The notes under the pieces: model-generated
Seen by the model: the letters and a program-made list of their open reading frames with translations, nothing else
What the model was told of the DNA's origin: nothing
Database searches by the model: none
Translations under genes and position numbers: made by a program
From: Chrysemys picta bellii
Taxonomy: Eukaryota > Chordata > Testudines > Emydidae
Assembly (NCBI RefSeq): GCF_011386835.1
Contig: NC_088800.1
Span: 12,796,572 to 12,860,571 of the forward strand
DNA: 64,000 nt
Direction: 5' to 3'
Part shown: piece after piece, positions 31,749-44,904 of the stretch
How the letters are laid out: each line of letters opens with the position of its first letter
Position numbering within the stretch: the first letter of the stretch is position 1

Positions 31749-33799
31749 ATGGTTTGGAAGCACCGATGCTCCCTGATCAGGCATCATGACAGAAGTTTAT
31801 AGTTAGATAGAGACAGATATTGCATAGCATATCATTTAAACAGAGAATTCCCTTAGATTTCTCTTGACCCCCTCTCAAACCCCACTAGGGTCCAGAGGGG
31901 ATTATGTGCTGCAGTTTCTTGCATTGGATCTAGCCAGAATCTAAGTCTAAAGGAAATCATGACCTTCTAGAGATGGGCCCACAACAAAATGCCAGGTCCG
32001 AATTCCCCCGAACTTTGCATCCCAGTTCAGAACTTCCCCAAATTTGACTTCTTGGGCCCATTTTCTAGCATCTTCCATGCTCCTCCTCCAGGGAATCTAG
32101 CTCAGGTCCATGAGCTTTCTCAGCACTGTTCATGCAACTGGGTTTGATCTGTAGGAGCTGGGAAGCTACTTTGTCACCGGTTAAAGGCATTTTTAAAAAT
32201 CACAAAATAACCATGTTGTGATAGTCTGGCATTTATTTTGCATTTCATATGGCTTGATGTCCTGTCACAACTTCATCACATATTCACACTACAGATCTTG
32301 TCATACAAAGTCAAGACCTTTGGCCATGATTATTTTACTCATCCAGTGCTCATTTTTCCTGGCTTCAGGGAGGTAAAGGAGTGTTTCTCTCCAGTCTCTC
32401 CCAGACTCGTGGGAGGAATGCTGCCAGCAGCATATTCTCCCAATTCCACATGAAGCAATGAACAAGCATGAAGCAAAGGCACCCACTCCATCCATCCATT
32501 GGCTCTATGTTCCCCAAGCCACCTCATTAAGCAGAGCTCCACTCACTCGGCTTGCAGTCAGGACTAGTAATCATCACATGCACAGATCCTTCAAAGGCCA
32601 CATGCAGAAGTGCAAGCTGGGTATCACTGCAGTAAAACTGTACTCATTTACCGTAATTGTAATCTAGTGGTTTGAAGCAACACATTATTCACCCACAAAT
32701 CAGATACATACTTTTCTTGCAGTTGTCTCTAAGAGTGTTACCAGCTGGGACCTATATTAAGAGTCTGCTTTCAGTTTTGTCATCATAAAATTACACCCCC
32801 AAATAATTATGGCTATAACAATTGTGCCTGGGGCTTACACATTTACTGAATTTGTGGGTGCAATAAGACATGGTTTACAGATACTTACAAATGCTATACA
32901 TTGTACCCACAATTAACAGCAGGGGCAATTATTTGCAGGAGCAAAACTGCAAAATAGGAGGCTAGATTAAAAAATCAAGGCCATAATATGGAGGTCTTTC
33001 AGAGATTTCATATTTACAAGTAAGTCCTTTGAAAACTGGGTAAGGGAAGTATCTTTTGCTGTTGTTTAAATCAAAAACATAGCATTCTATTAAAAATAAT
33101 AAACATAAACCTGTTACCCAAGAGACTTTTTTGTATCAACTTTTTTGTTATTTGATGGATGCTGTAGTACAAGCCAGAAAAGACCCTAGTGGAACTTATT
33201 AAGTAAGCTATCTGCAACACAGATTCTGTATTAGTAGCTGTGAGTCACAACTCATAAGAAAAGAAAGACATCTGAAGGTCATTGACTTCATATCCTCTAC
33301 CCAAGGAATAGTTTTCAGCACCATAAACAGCACCTAATGACTACTACCCTGTGATATACATAGGCCAGGTAGGGTAACACTCCGTTGTCCAATTTAAGAT
33401 TGGAGATTTGCTTTGAGATGCTGCTGTGTTTATCACTTCAGAATGGTGCTCGTTTAATCATTCCATATATGTTACAGATTGGTGAGAGATCGCCAATGAT
33501 GTATCCATGGCATATTGAGAAATGTAGGGAAAACAAGAGCTCGGGTAATTTAGTGTACTATCAACATAAAATTTATTATTTAGAGAAAACATTTTAGTTC
33601 AAAATATATTGCTGCAGAGTTTATTGAGCTTGGACTGTCATGTTGTTGGATAATCTGTATTTATTATTTGGTACATTTTTATACTTTTTCTTGTATGTGC
33701 CCATCTTGGAATTAATTCATTACTTCATTACAGTAATCTAGTTTCTATGAGTATAAATCATGGGGCCTGAGGATAAGTAAACTATCCTAAGAAAGGCTT
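31749..33799. other. Unannotated non-coding sequence
   Basis: No gene or complete repeat is supported. Short inverted words (ATTGTGGGTGCAAT-like) near 32800-32930 hint at another decayed palindromic element. Confidence 0.3.
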
Positions 33800-33887
33800 G
33801 GTCAGATCTCCAGCTGCTATAAATAGGGGTAACTCCATTGACTTCAATTAAACTATGCCAATTTATACCCGCTGAGGTTCTGGCCCT
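33800..33887. repeat. Near-palindromic short repeat (GGGCCAGATCC family)
   Basis: GGTCAGATCTCCAGCTGCTA, then GGTAACTCCATTGACTTC, then CCCGCTGAGGTTCTGGCCCT, the same order of blocks as at 31661. Confidence 0.6.
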
Positions 33888-34178
33888 ACTGGTCTATTTT
33901 GCTGCCCTTACTCATATTGCATAGTGGCAATATGTGGCAGAAGTGGTTCAATAAGGAGCAAATACAAAGCAATTTAATTGTATATGAATAAACAACAATA
34001 TGTGGAAAAAACAGAAAAGAAACATCAGAGTTTCAATTTGATCCAAGTTGTTTGATATTGTTTAGGAAACAATAGAAAGTCATCACTTTTTTTCTTAATG
34101 GGGTGTATTGTCATATGGGAGAGCTCTGACTTTAATTTGAGCAAATGTAATGTAATGCATGTTGAGTCTAAACTTCAT

Positions 34179-34643
34179 TGTGGTGGGGTGTGTCAGGCCT
34201 TCTCTGTCCCCTGCTGGAGGCACCAGCACCCTGATATTCCCCACCCAAGGAAAAGAGACTCAGACCAGGTACCAATAAGACAGTCTTCCAGAAGGGCCAG
34301 GAGGAAATACTGACCATCCAAGAGCCAGCAGGCCAGTTAAGAAGGCTTGCCTGCTTCTTCTCAGGGCAGGGTGAGACTGGGACAGAGAAGGAACTCCTTG
34401 GAGATAGCTCAAAACCCCGGAGCCTAGTCAGGGCCTTGCCCTCAGGCACTGCAGATAGGCATTGGCCTTGGAGTTTTGTTTTGTTTGTGTATTTAAAGGA
34501 GCAGACTGCCAAAGTTTGACTATTGGTCTGGGGGTAGACTGACGGCAAGCTTACAGTCACAGCCAGTGGATTGAGGCTGGGGACACCTGCTCTACCATGC
34601 CTGGCCCCACAGGGGGTGTTATGAAGTAGCCCCACTTGCCACA
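34179..34643. mobile_element. Probable solo LTR (465 bp)
   Basis: It begins TGTGGTGGGGTGTG and ends AGTAGCCCCACTTGCCACA, giving the TG...CA ends and short inverted termini of LTRs. The flanks TTCAT (34174-34178) and ATCAT (34644-34648) agree at 4 of 5 bases. On the minus strand a TTTAAATA lies at about 34490, which would be a TATA-like site. No internal proviral sequence is present. A 158-codon minus frame spans the LTR but has no domain. The class, whether retroviral or Gypsy-like, is undetermined. Confidence 0.6.
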
Positions 34644-34652
34644 ATCATAAAA

Positions 34653-34748
34653 GGTGAATTTTTCAAAAGCACCTAACTGACTTCGGGGTAAAAGTCCATT
34701 AGACTTTTAATGCTCCTAAGTTACTTAGGCGCTTTTGAAAAAGTAACC
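34653..34748. mobile_element. Short palindromic MITE
   Basis: The left end GGTGAATTTTTCAAAAGCACC is approximately complementary to the right end GGCGCTTTTGAAAAAGTAACC. The centre contains CTCCTAAGTTACTTAGG. Related to the element at 10465-10623. It begins ten bases after the LTR. Confidence 0.6.
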
Positions 34749-36769
34749 AATATATTGCTGGTAAAGAATTGCAATATATGGTCAATGAAAGGGACTTAGT
34801 GATTCATGGTAGGATGTATGCTCGGAATAAATGCTTCTACAAACAGTTAAGGGTTTTGTAATATACCTCATAACTGGAATCCCTAATGATCATGTAAATC
34901 ACCTTTAAAGGGATTTATCTTTCAGTCTATATAGAACTTAATACTGGTGTTATTGTTTTATTTCTTAGATTGTCATGATGAGGCAGTATGAAAACAAGAA
35001 CGTGATTGCCTGGAGAGGGCGCTGTCTGTGTGTGGAGTCAGAATTTATTCCACAATTGTTTCACAAATGTAACATGAAATGTTTTCAAAAAGCCATAACA
35101 CTTAAGAAGCATGTGAGTGCACACGGACAGACACACACACATACTTCATTTATCTCCAATTCACCATGGCCTCGAATGACTGATGGCATGTGAGCTTCAG
35201 TATCATGTCTCTCAGCATATCCTATGAGTATGGGCATCTGCTATGAAGCTAACACTTTGGGCTGGATTCTCAACCCTCCCCACGCCGAGCGCAGGTGCAA
35301 GGAATGGGTGGTGAAGGCTTCACGGAGCCAGTTATGGTTCCAAGATCCACCACCACCCAGCCCTCATATACATTAGAGCAGCTGGGGTCCTGCTGTAAAT
35401 TACACCAATGGAGAACTGAAGTGAAAGATCTCCGCTCCTCCATACCTGCGCTTCAACCCCTCATCCCCAACCTAACACCTCCTGTTAGTTCTACACCAGC
35501 TGAGAGTTTCTCCACTAGCCATTTCCACCCAGAATCACCCACATTGGACCACCTGAGTGGCACAAAGAGTGTGGACAGAGTAGGCCACAGAATCCAGCCC
35601 CTTGTGTACTACACATACTGTTGCCATCAAACTCTGTTTGATGCTTTGATGCATGGTCCCACTCAGAAGCAAAACCTAGCAACATGGTTCCTTTAGGAGG
35701 AAAGCATCCAAAAGACACAAAATGGACCAATACCATTTTTCCTTGAAGCCTGATATACCCTGCTGTGTAAACTGCATTCAAAAGACAATTAAGAAATCAG
35801 GTATTTCATTTAATGTTACGGTTAATCTACTTGATGTCATTCCATCCATGCAAGTACAGTACATCAGGAAGCCAATAGTCTGGTGTGTTTTCTTTGCCTC
35901 CTACACCCACGGAGCATTGGGTAAGTTTTCCATTAAAACATGTGCCAGATTGATGACTAAAATGCCATCCGCTGCATGTGACAGTGACTTTCCTGGTGAA
36001 GTAACTGCAGCCTGAGTTTAAGTTTTGCTTCTCCATGTTTGTTTGAAACAGGATGACAGAAAGCTTCACGGATTGCTAAGGAGATGTTATATTTTTAATC
36101 TGATATTCTAAGAGTCTGGATACTTTTAAAAGTCGAGTTGAGGACGGCATGTACTCATGATAAGCTGGTGCAGTGCTCATCGAACAGATGAAACAAGTAA
36201 CAATCATCAGTCTTCTCTGAAGAATAAACAGCTTTTCTGAATGTAAGGACATAGAACAAGAAGGGGCGTGTTTGTGAGATAGAACTAGGATAATACTGAA
36301 CAGTAGTAACGGTAAGACAGAGGTTTAGAGTCATGCAAAGCTATATAAGACCACACATTAGGATGCAGGAGAAAGGCCATAAAAGGTCAAGTTGAAAAGC
36401 TGGATATGTGTAGTGAATTGAAACAGACGGCATAAAAGCAGCTGATAAATCTGAGCAGAGGCACTTCCAGAACCAAAAGACCTCAGTGGAAAAGAAGGAG
36501 GTGAAAGGGAAAAGAACAGAATTAGGGAGGACCGAGAGATAATCACAGCATGAGGCCTGCTGAGGCCTTCCAGTGTTTTTCAGGGGGTAAGAGAAGAGTA
36601 GTTTATGCAGGGGCCACTTAGAAATAACCGGAATGTAATTGTCTGAACTGATATTTGTCCAGGCCACTGAGACTAACGCCCTTAATCCTGAGAAAAGTGC
36701 CATGGTGTCTTTAAATGTATCTTGGCTACTTATCTGCCTCCCCCTTACCATCGTATCTGAGCACCTCAC
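34749..36769. other. Unannotated non-coding sequence
   Basis: No feature is supported. Frames of 60-142 codons at 35295-36769 have no domain content. Confidence 0.3.
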
Positions 36770-36955
36770 AATCTTTTAATGGCTTTATCCTCACAACACC
36801 CCCATGAGTTAGGGCAGTGCTATTACTCCTATTGTACAGAGGGGCAACTGAGGCACACAGAAACTAAGTGACTTACCCAAGGTGACTCAGGAAGTCTGTA
36901 GCAGAGCAGAACCTTGAGCCCATGTCTCCCAAGTCCTAGGCTAGCACAGTAACAT
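36770..36955 (-). repeat. MIR-like SINE, antisense
   Basis: The plus strand shows GGGGCAACTGAGGCACACAG, AAACTAAGTGACTTACCCAA and GGTGACTCAGGAAGTCTG, the reverse complement of the MIR core and 3' part. Confidence 0.7.
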
Positions 36956-38610
36956 CCTTCATCTCTTGAAGGGCAAGGAGTTAGGGCTGCTGAGGTTCTA
37001 CAGCTCATAAAAAAACAGCACCTCTAGCAGAACAGTGCACCCAGCCAGTGTCATGCTGATGCACGGACTTAGCACAGGTTCAGAATGAATCCTGCCACTT
37101 ACTGGATCACCAGTCCCTCTTCTGGCCATTCCTGGGAGGTTTCCTCCCAGGGAAACTTAGCCGTGCCCAACCCTCGTTGGCTCATGAGCTCTGACCTCTT
37201 TACCGCCTAAGGCGATATGACCGTAAGATGAAACCAACTGACTGTAATTCAGCAAATTCCACCCGTGTCAAACATTCCTTCTTAACAATGAACGTCTTAC
37301 CTTATTGGCAGACTTATTTCATCACCCTTTCAATCTGGGTTATTAAAATAATGAGCCACTTAATTAACAAATCCATTCAGACATGACAATATTGAATAGA
37401 TCCATTCCAGTGATAGTCCACCATGGAGGTTCTTGCAACCCTGGGTAGGCTTCCAAATTACCCTCTATCAGAAGGGACTTACATTTGATCAGGTATCTTT
37501 ATTAAATACCTAATTAAAATACCTCCATTTATGCTGTCTCCTGCTAGTCAGATATCAGTGTTAGCCTTTGCCTCTCTTTAGAGTGCACTGCTCCCCCATC
37601 CACTGCCTGCTCTCCTTCCATGCCACACTTCTGAACTCCCCGTTCCATATCCTTCTCCCACTCCCATCTTTATGCCTCCTGCTAGGTCAGCACTGATACC
37701 TGAAACTGCCTCCCCGTCCTTTTGTCCCTAGCAACCTCCACTGCTTTATTCAAATCCCTCCCTCAAACACACTTCTTCCCCCAGGCCTTTCGGCAGTAAC
37801 CCACCATGAATGGTGTGGGGGTGGTTGGGTACGGTGGGCAGCATTAAAGTCATCATTTGCCAAGAGTTACCATAGTGTGGTATCTGAGATACTTCCTTAT
37901 ACTTAAAATTGGGGGCCCTCAGCTACTATATAGGATTGTTGTCACCTTTCCCTTTCCACCTTCACCCGCCCACACATATGCACATGACTTCCGTTGATAG
38001 ACACTACAGAAGGGCAAAGATCTATGTGGTTGTCCTGCGCCTCTTCAGAGGCCAGTGCAGGATTGTTCCCTCTTGTGCATTCTCTAGCATGTACTCCTGT
38101 GAATTGCACAGGTCAGCTGTAAATGACTCCATTACTGAGGGAGGTTTCTACAGGCTAAGAGATCTCACTGTTAGCAATTATTCCTTGCTATTGAGAACAT
38201 ACATTTCATAACCAAAAGTCATTTTTCAGGCCTCACTTTCAGGCATTGTCTCAGGAAAAGGCTGCCAATTTCAGTGACATGTACAGAGCCAGCCAGCTGC
38301 CCCAGAATTCAAATTCACTCCAAGAAGTGCCTGGGCCCATAACAATCATAACCAACCTTATGTTTCTATGATGCTATCTCACAGGATTCTTGTTCTAAGT
38401 TTCCCTTCAGTGCTGTTATACAATAAAATCTCAGGAAGCAAAGTTATTGCAATGCTAAGAATGAGATCAGATAAGAAGCTAGGTTCTAGACCTAAAATGT
38501 AATAGCTTTCTTTTTTTATGTAACCCCACCACTATTGCAGCATTTCGACTGACTACAGCTGCCTTGTGCCCATGTTAGCAATCAAAGTCCATTATGCATT
38601 CTATCTATAC
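36956..38610. other. Unannotated non-coding sequence
   Basis: Pyrimidine-rich patches at 37560-37800 and 37940-38110. No gene or recognisable repeat. Confidence 0.3.
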
Positions 38611-38614
38611 AGGC

Positions 38615-39441
38615 TGTAGTGGGGTGGCTGCCCCACTCCTGGTGAATTTAGGCTGCAGCAGGCCAGGGGGCCTGCGCAGATGGGCAGCCAATCAGAAAAG
38701 GGCTTATTGGGAGCCAATCAGGGCCCAGATTGGAGGCAGCCAATCAGGGCCAGGCTCAGCCCTATAAAAAGGCTGCTCAGGGAGAGAGCTGTCAGTCTGT
38801 CCCAGGCCTTCAACAGGGGAAGGTCAGTCTCTAGAGGTGGGAGACTAGCCCCGCGGACAGTGCAGTGCTGGCCAGGCTCGGGGAGCAAAAGGGAGTTCTA
38901 GCCCATAGCCTGCCAGGCTATAGGCCCTGAAGGGAAGGGCCTAGCGGGTGCAAGGGACCGTAGGGGAAGCGGCCCAGGGAAGCAGACATACGAGGGGAGA
39001 GAAGGACAGCAAGCCTGCTGCCAGAGGGTCTCTGGGCTGGGATCCAGAGTAGAGGGTGGGCCTGGGTCCCCCCCCCGCCTTCCTCCCTTGCCGTACACCA
39101 GCCATCGGCCATAGGGAGCGGCCATCATAGACTATGCCAGATCCCTGACAAGAGGGATTAGACTTTGGGGGGTGTGGTTGGACATGGTGGCTAGGGCATA
39201 GAGAGACTGCTGATCACCCCCCCCTCCCCGGAAGGGGATGTGGATGGACTAAGGGGCACAGCCGGAGGGCCGTGGTCCTGAAGAGGACGTCGCGAGCTGG
39301 AGAGTGACGCGGGATCAGACGCCAACCAAGGGCGAGACGACGGACGGGAAACCACCAGGAGGGGGGCGCTCCACTGTACAGAGCTAATTCCCAGAGACAA
39401 CCAGCAGGAGGCGCCGGGTGGTGAGTCCCAACACCGTTACA
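38615..39441 (+). mobile_element. Solo LTR with 4-bp target duplication
   Basis: The 827-bp unit starts TGTAGTGGGGTGG and ends CACCGTTACA. AGGC occurs directly outside both ends (38611-38614 and 39442-39445), a typical 4-bp LTR-element duplication. Its 5' part has a compact promoter layout: three identical AGCCAATCAG motifs and a TATAAAAA. No gag, pol or env sequence flanks it, so it is a recombined solo LTR. Whether it comes from a retrovirus or another LTR retrotransposon cannot be told. Confidence 0.85.
38686..38770 (+). promoter_or_regulatory. Phased CCAAT-box array and TATA box of the LTR
   Basis: AGCCAATCAG occurs at 38686-38695, 38712-38721 and 38738-38747, exactly 26 bp apart, followed by TATAAAAA at 38763-38770. 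An inverted ATTGG lies at 38729-38733. CCAAT motifs of this form bind NF-Y in vertebrates. Transcription would be expected to start about 25-30 bp beyond the TATA box. Confidence 0.7.
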
Positions 39442-39445
39442 AGGC

Positions 39446-40659
39446 GTATAAACCTATGAAGTGGTAGATTTTTAACAAGCATTCACTTGTAAGGCTCTCT
39501 CCAAGGTTACTTAGCAGGAAAAGTGCTGGACCGTGGCTTCCATTTCATCAGTAATCAGACCATGCTTTCTGTTAGGATGCTGTTGCGGGACAGTGTGCTG
39601 GCTGGTAGGACCTACACTCTGCAGCAGCCATGGCCACTAAGCAGAGTCCATTATCTGGTTGTCAGACTCACCATGTGCATCAGACACATTACTGCAAACT
39701 GGGGTTCAAGTTCCAAAAGAAACAAACCTACACAGCGAGTTTCCTTCTAACGGAGCCTGTGGAAGCGGCTCTGGGAATTGCACCTTGCCTGGCTTACATG
39801 CATAAGTCCCTAAAGGCCTGGCTGGCACAACCTCTTTGTTGAAATTCACAAAGGTAGGGTGTTTATTCGCATGACTGGGTAGGTAAGTTAAAGGTACCTC
39901 AGGGTACTGAACAAGCTCCTGCATTGACTTGGCAGATAACCCAGTGCCTTACACGAGGCAACATTACATGGCTATTATTTTCACAATCATGTATTCTTTA
40001 TAGTCACATTTTACATTCAGACGTCAACTTTCAACTCCAAGGAGCCCACAGTGCTTTGCAAACTACATATATACAGCACCACGGAAATGCGGCCACTTCT
40101 GGGGTAGCTGGATGGGTAGGTGGCACCCAGCACACTGCACAGCAATAGGAGGAGGTGACAGGGCATGCCTACAACATGTTTGACAAAGGCTCTTCAACAG
40201 CTTCATGCATTCTCTCCCTGCTCCCATAGTGGCTCTCAGGGCTGCTGGTTATAAAAGCAGCTCATTTGGCTGGCATAGGCAGCATCCTGCCAGCCCAAAT
40301 TCCTTCTCTCTGGTCCTGTGGCTCTCAGCTCAACCATAAGCACAGACATCTTAACTCACCATCCCTTCCACCCTACAGCCTCCCTCCAGAGCAGCCTCTA
40401 GTCCGCTCTTGAATAGGCAACGTGGGAAGAGGAGAGGATGGCTGGAAAAGGGGAAAAGAAAGAGAGAAGGGAGCCACCTAGGAAGAAGTTGGCACAAAGG
40501 AACAGGGAACAAAGAACAAGACAAAGCAAGCACAAAGTACCCCAGGGTAGGAAAGGGGTAGGACCACAACAAGAAGGGTGGAGAGAGAGTGGAGGGGAAA
40601 GAAAGGTAACAGTTAGTGTGCAGATGCAACACTGACAGACCCTGGACGTTGGTGGGTGG
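39446..40659. other. Unannotated non-coding sequence
   Basis: No gene is supported. A purine-rich patch lies at 40430-40610. Confidence 0.3.
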
Positions 40660-40725
40660 GATTGAACCTGGGACCTCTGGAGTTTAGTGCATGAGCCTCT
40701 ACTCCATGAGCTAAAAGCCAGCTGT
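40660..40725 (-). repeat. tRNA-like head of a SINE or tRNA pseudogene
   Basis: The minus strand reads TTAGCTCATGGAGTAGAGG (A box), then CCAGAGGTCCCAGG and GGTTCAATCCC (B box). No full cloverleaf or mature 3' end is evident, so a SINE head is more likely than a working tRNA gene. Confidence 0.55.
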
Positions 40726-41574
40726 CTTTTATCTAAGGCTGTAGAGCAGACTCATTTTATTTCTCTTTAAGTGGTCTCAGTGCCATGAGATGGGAGAGAA
40801 CACCACACCCAGAAGGTGTGTGGGTTACACAAGGACATTGTCGGTGGGAGAGGAAGTAAGTAGTGGAAGGTGGGGTATGTCCAGCTGTCATCCATCCCAA
40901 GAGAGTCTCTAAGAAGAAAGGTTTAGAACCACCGACCTGGTCAATATACTGACGGGGTTCATCTCCATTTAGCTCATGTGATCTGATGGGATCACAGCAT
41001 GAGGTGCTGTCTGCCATGCAATCCTCTCGGAAGTTTGAAGATAACATTGTCTTGAGCCATTAGAAGGGCAGAATAAATACTCAATAGACATTTTAAATTT
41101 CCAGTGAGAAGGCTATGCATTTGCCTCCCATACACTCTAGTAAATTCCTGCCTAGCTTGGACATTAAGATAAATGATGAGAAAGCTTCAGCTCTGGAAAT
41201 GAATAGCTGCAATATATTCACCAGTCCATGCTACAATGACTTGATGTGTTTGCAAAGAGAACATCCTCAGAATTCCCTACCAAAGCACTGGCAGGTTTAT
41301 TGATACTTTGCATCTGACCTGAAGCCATTATTTATTGCCTACCAAGGTGCTTGTGGGGAGGGGCCTTGTGTGGATAGAAGTTATAGCTAAATTGCCATTG
41401 GTGGATCGTGTACAGGGAGAGTTGCAGTCAGGTTATTTTTGCTTATACTTTACTTGTGAATCTTCTGTTCAGTATAAGAAGGCTAACAAGGTGAGCTGGG
41501 TTCTACAGGACAAACTACTGCATGTGCATCAACTATTTAGGAATCAGATCGAGAGGAAGGACAGATGTCAGTCT
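40726..41574. other. Unannotated non-coding sequence
   Basis: No feature is supported. Confidence 0.3.
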
Positions 41575-41745
41575 GGGACTACGGAGACCTGGCTTCAGTT
41601 CCTTCTGATGTCACAGACTGCCTGTGGGACCTTAGGCAAGTCACTTAGTCTCTCTGTGCCTCAGTTTCCCATGAGTAAAATGGGGACAATAGCACTTCCC
41701 TACCTCCTAGGGGTGTTGTAATTAAACAGTATGAGGTGCTCAGAT
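41575..41745 (+). repeat. MIR-like SINE
   Basis: CTGTGGGACCTTAGGCAAGT, CACTTAGTCTCTCTGTGCC, TCAGTTTCCCATGAGTAAAA and TACCTCCTAGGGGTGTTGT follow the standard MIR order. Confidence 0.75.
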
Positions 41746-41970
41746 GAGGACCAGATAGATACTGTCGATAGCTGAAACATAAAAGTCTTAACAATCGATG
41801 GACAAATTCAGAGATTCAGCTTTCAAGACTTTAGATGCTGCTCATCAGGACCACTGTGACCCTGAAATCACTCTCAGAGGAGCAGAGTCTCTGCAAGCCA
41901 CTCAGTAGCTCAGAAGGAAGAATGTATGAACTTCCATTTGGACTTTGAGGACTTTATTTGGAATGATCTA

Positions 41971-42194
41971 CAGGTCTGTCTCATCTTACGCTGGGGTTAC
42001 GTTCTGCAGTCAGCGCCTACAGCGAAAATCGCGTATAGTCAAAATTACATTGAGTGTAATGGCGGGCAGAATCGTCCGCACTACAGAAACAGTATTTAAA
42101 TTGTTATTTTTCTCTTTTTTTTTTTTTTTGGTTTTGCCGACCGTGTAAAGCTGAAATCGCGCATGTTAAATGCGCCTAAGATGCGACAGACCTG
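41971..42194. mobile_element. Tc1/mariner-type (Tigger-like) MITE
   Basis: The left end CAGGTCTGTCTCATCTTACG and the right end complementary to CAGGTCTGTCGCATCTTAGG are about 20-bp inverted repeats, with TA on each side (41969-41970, 42195-42196). The interior has GCGAAAATCGCG-like palindromes and a T run. It is 224 bp with no transposase. Confidence 0.85.
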
Positions 42195-44904
42195 TATGTT
42201 AATAAACCGGAGTATTATTGGCCTGGGTGGAATTTATCGAGGAGCGCTAAAAAAAAGGAAATTGAGGCAGGGATGCTGCAGGGTCCATGAATGGGCGCTC
42301 TGGAGGCAGCGGCCCTGTTACCGTCAGAAATACCAACAGCGTTTGTCCTGGTATTCCAGCATTTCCTCTTCTTACCTCAGTTGTACCCACCGGACGGACA
42401 CCAATGAAACCAAATACAAAAAGCAGCTAAATCCTGTCCAGCTCCCAGAAGGTTTGGTCTGAGTTGAGGTTTAGATGAAGGTCTGCTCTTATCTATCTTG
42501 AACTGGCTCATGTCTCCCTCGTCTGAACTTGGAGTGAACTTTGGAATTTTTGCTGCACGCTCACGGCTGCCTGTAGGGGCTCACTCTGAGCTCTTGACAG
42601 ACCACAACACTGCTATCTCTGGCGCTGGTCCTATCAGCTCTCCCCAGATACACAAAGCCAAGTTATGTTAGCACCTGCATGTGTGACCTCCAAGGGAATA
42701 GCAGGAAGAGGGGTTGTGGAATCAAAAGGTGGAGCTCTTCCCAAAGAATCACTATTGAGCCAACTTTCTGCGCAGTGTTAGGAGGAGCGGTGCGGACAGT
42801 GGTATTGTCTTTGCAATGAAATGTAAAACAATGCCTCCAGTGGTTATCGAAGATCCTGTGATACTTTTTCAGAGTAAGAGCATTAGCCCCAAACTTCTGA
42901 CCAAAATCCACTTTGGGTCTTTACATTCTGATCTTTAAATAGCTCCAGCTGTTTCAATTGAACACAGCATTCTTCTTCACTTCCTGTCCTAAACTGCTGT
43001 GTAGGCTTGCCATGTGCTGGTAGGCTATCGCTGCTACTAAACTTCAGTGGTGAATGAAGTGATTTTTTTTTTAACATCTGTCTGATCAAATGCTTTGTAA
43101 AATGCTGGGATAAAAGGTGTCCTATAAATGTAAGATGTAGTTAATATAATATTAAAATCTGAGAGTAAAAAAAATGAAGATTTTAAAAACATTCAGCAAA
43201 AATATATGGCAGGGTCCCTTTAAGAACTGTCCCATTGCTTCATAATAATCTACCCTGGATGGAGGAATATTTTCACAGATCTGCACCATCCTAAACGCTT
43301 TGCAGATACTGGTTGATAAATACTAAAATAAAGGCCAGACCCTGTCCCAGTGGGAGTTTGATCATTGACTTTGATGGAATCAAGATTTGGCTCAAAATGT
43401 TGGCAGTAAAATTCCAGTCCCTTATAAATTCACGCATCTGGGCAGAGTTCCCTTGGGCGGTGTCCACGGGCTCCTTGGACTCCTTTGAAAAGTGGGTTCT
43501 TTGCTGAAAGTGCCCCTCTGGATCCCTCATTTTGGCCTGAGGAACTTCACTCCCATCCCTGTTTTCTTATTTGTTGTCCCCCAAACTCAGTTATGACCTG
43601 GGCTCAGCAGTTCCTCCCCTCTGGTTGAGGGGCAGGCCTGGGCCCACCTGAGCCATGCTAATACCTGCAATAGGTAAACTGTGGGGGTGAGGGAAACACC
43701 CCTAACCAATCTCCATGGGCTGGGAGAGTGGGCATGATGATCCTACAGGCCCAAGCGATTGACTTTGAAAAGGAACTGAGTGAGAGTTAGTAGTAAACTA
43801 ACCAGGTACAGTGTTCTGGGGCAGGAGAGAGCCAGACTATGGTAGATCCATCCATCTTCTACCCATCCATCAATTCTCTTCAATAGCCAGTTATAAGGAT
43901 ATGGAGATGGTGAGTGGAGGGTGTTTCCTGTTTCGATGGTAATAAGGAGAGTGGGGAGTTTATTAGCATGGGATACGATTACTACTGAGTCAAAGGAAAT
44001 ACCCTCAAGTCTTGATGCTGACTCTTAGGATAAATTGTCTAATGATGAAATATACTGGGAGGGGACATGATGGGAGTGAAACTAATGTTTGCATTTTGTA
44101 ATTGGGAGTAAAGCAAAGCAGCTGAATCAGCCATGTCTGTGGCGGCCATAAAGAGATGGGAGAGGTCTGAAATTGTCGGTCAGAGCGCAAGGAAGCTGTG
44201 ACAGAGCTGGGCACAGCCCCGGATTAATTTCTGATTGCTCGTTTCAGTACAAACACACTGAAATAAAAGATTTTCCCTCGTCTGGGTCCAATCTCCTCCT
44301 GTCCTGCTCCGTCCTGCAGTGGAGTCATGAGACTGAAATTCCTTTACAGGATAATGGCCTTACTAGAGGTGGATGGAAGAGGGATAAAGCCCTTACTGGG
44401 ACCTAGAGAGCTGCAGGCAGTTGTAATCAAAGGGTCTGATCCTGCAAGGGGCCAAGACCCTCGTCTCCCACATTTCAAATGGGTTGAAAGCGGTGAAGCG
44501 GCACCTGCTTAGCCCAGCTGGGTTCTTGGCTCCCTCCCTGTACCGCAGCTGCCACTGTCACTTCAGAGCTTGCTGGTGCGTGACAAGCAGCAGGGCTCTT
44601 TAGGCTGAGGGCCCTTCATGCCAGGCTGAAGGCTCGGTTTGCTCACACACTGGCAGCTGGGCTCCGATCTTAATTAGCCTGATTGAGAGAACGGCTCAGT
44701 GAAAGTGACTGCTGGGGAGGTAACTGGCAGCCGGCAACTCCCTCTCCCTGCACACTTCCTACAACTGAAGCAGGCGTCTCTCCTTCCTTTGCATTCTGGG
44801 CATCGTGGGCTTGCCTTGGTTATTTGCACTCAGCACCATTCAGACAACTGGATCCTCCCTCTACCCCCTGTGAGTTAATATTCTGCTTGAAAACAAAATG
44901 AATA
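42195..44904. other. Unannotated non-coding sequence
   Basis: No gene is supported. A decayed palindromic-family fragment (CCAGACCCTGTCCCAGTGGG, CATTGACTTTGATGG) is at about 43336-43390. Confidence 0.3.

Noticed and set aside
34168..34644. 158-codon minus-strand frame spanning the LTR
   Set aside because: It coincides with LTR ends and has no retroviral or other domain. LTRs are normally non-coding.
38615..39441. CpG-island promoter of SV2B
   Set aside because: The promoter motifs point along the plus strand, opposite to SV2B, and the unit has LTR ends with a target duplication.
40660..40725. Functional tRNA gene
   Set aside because: Only A- and B-box-like words were found; a full cloverleaf could not be drawn.
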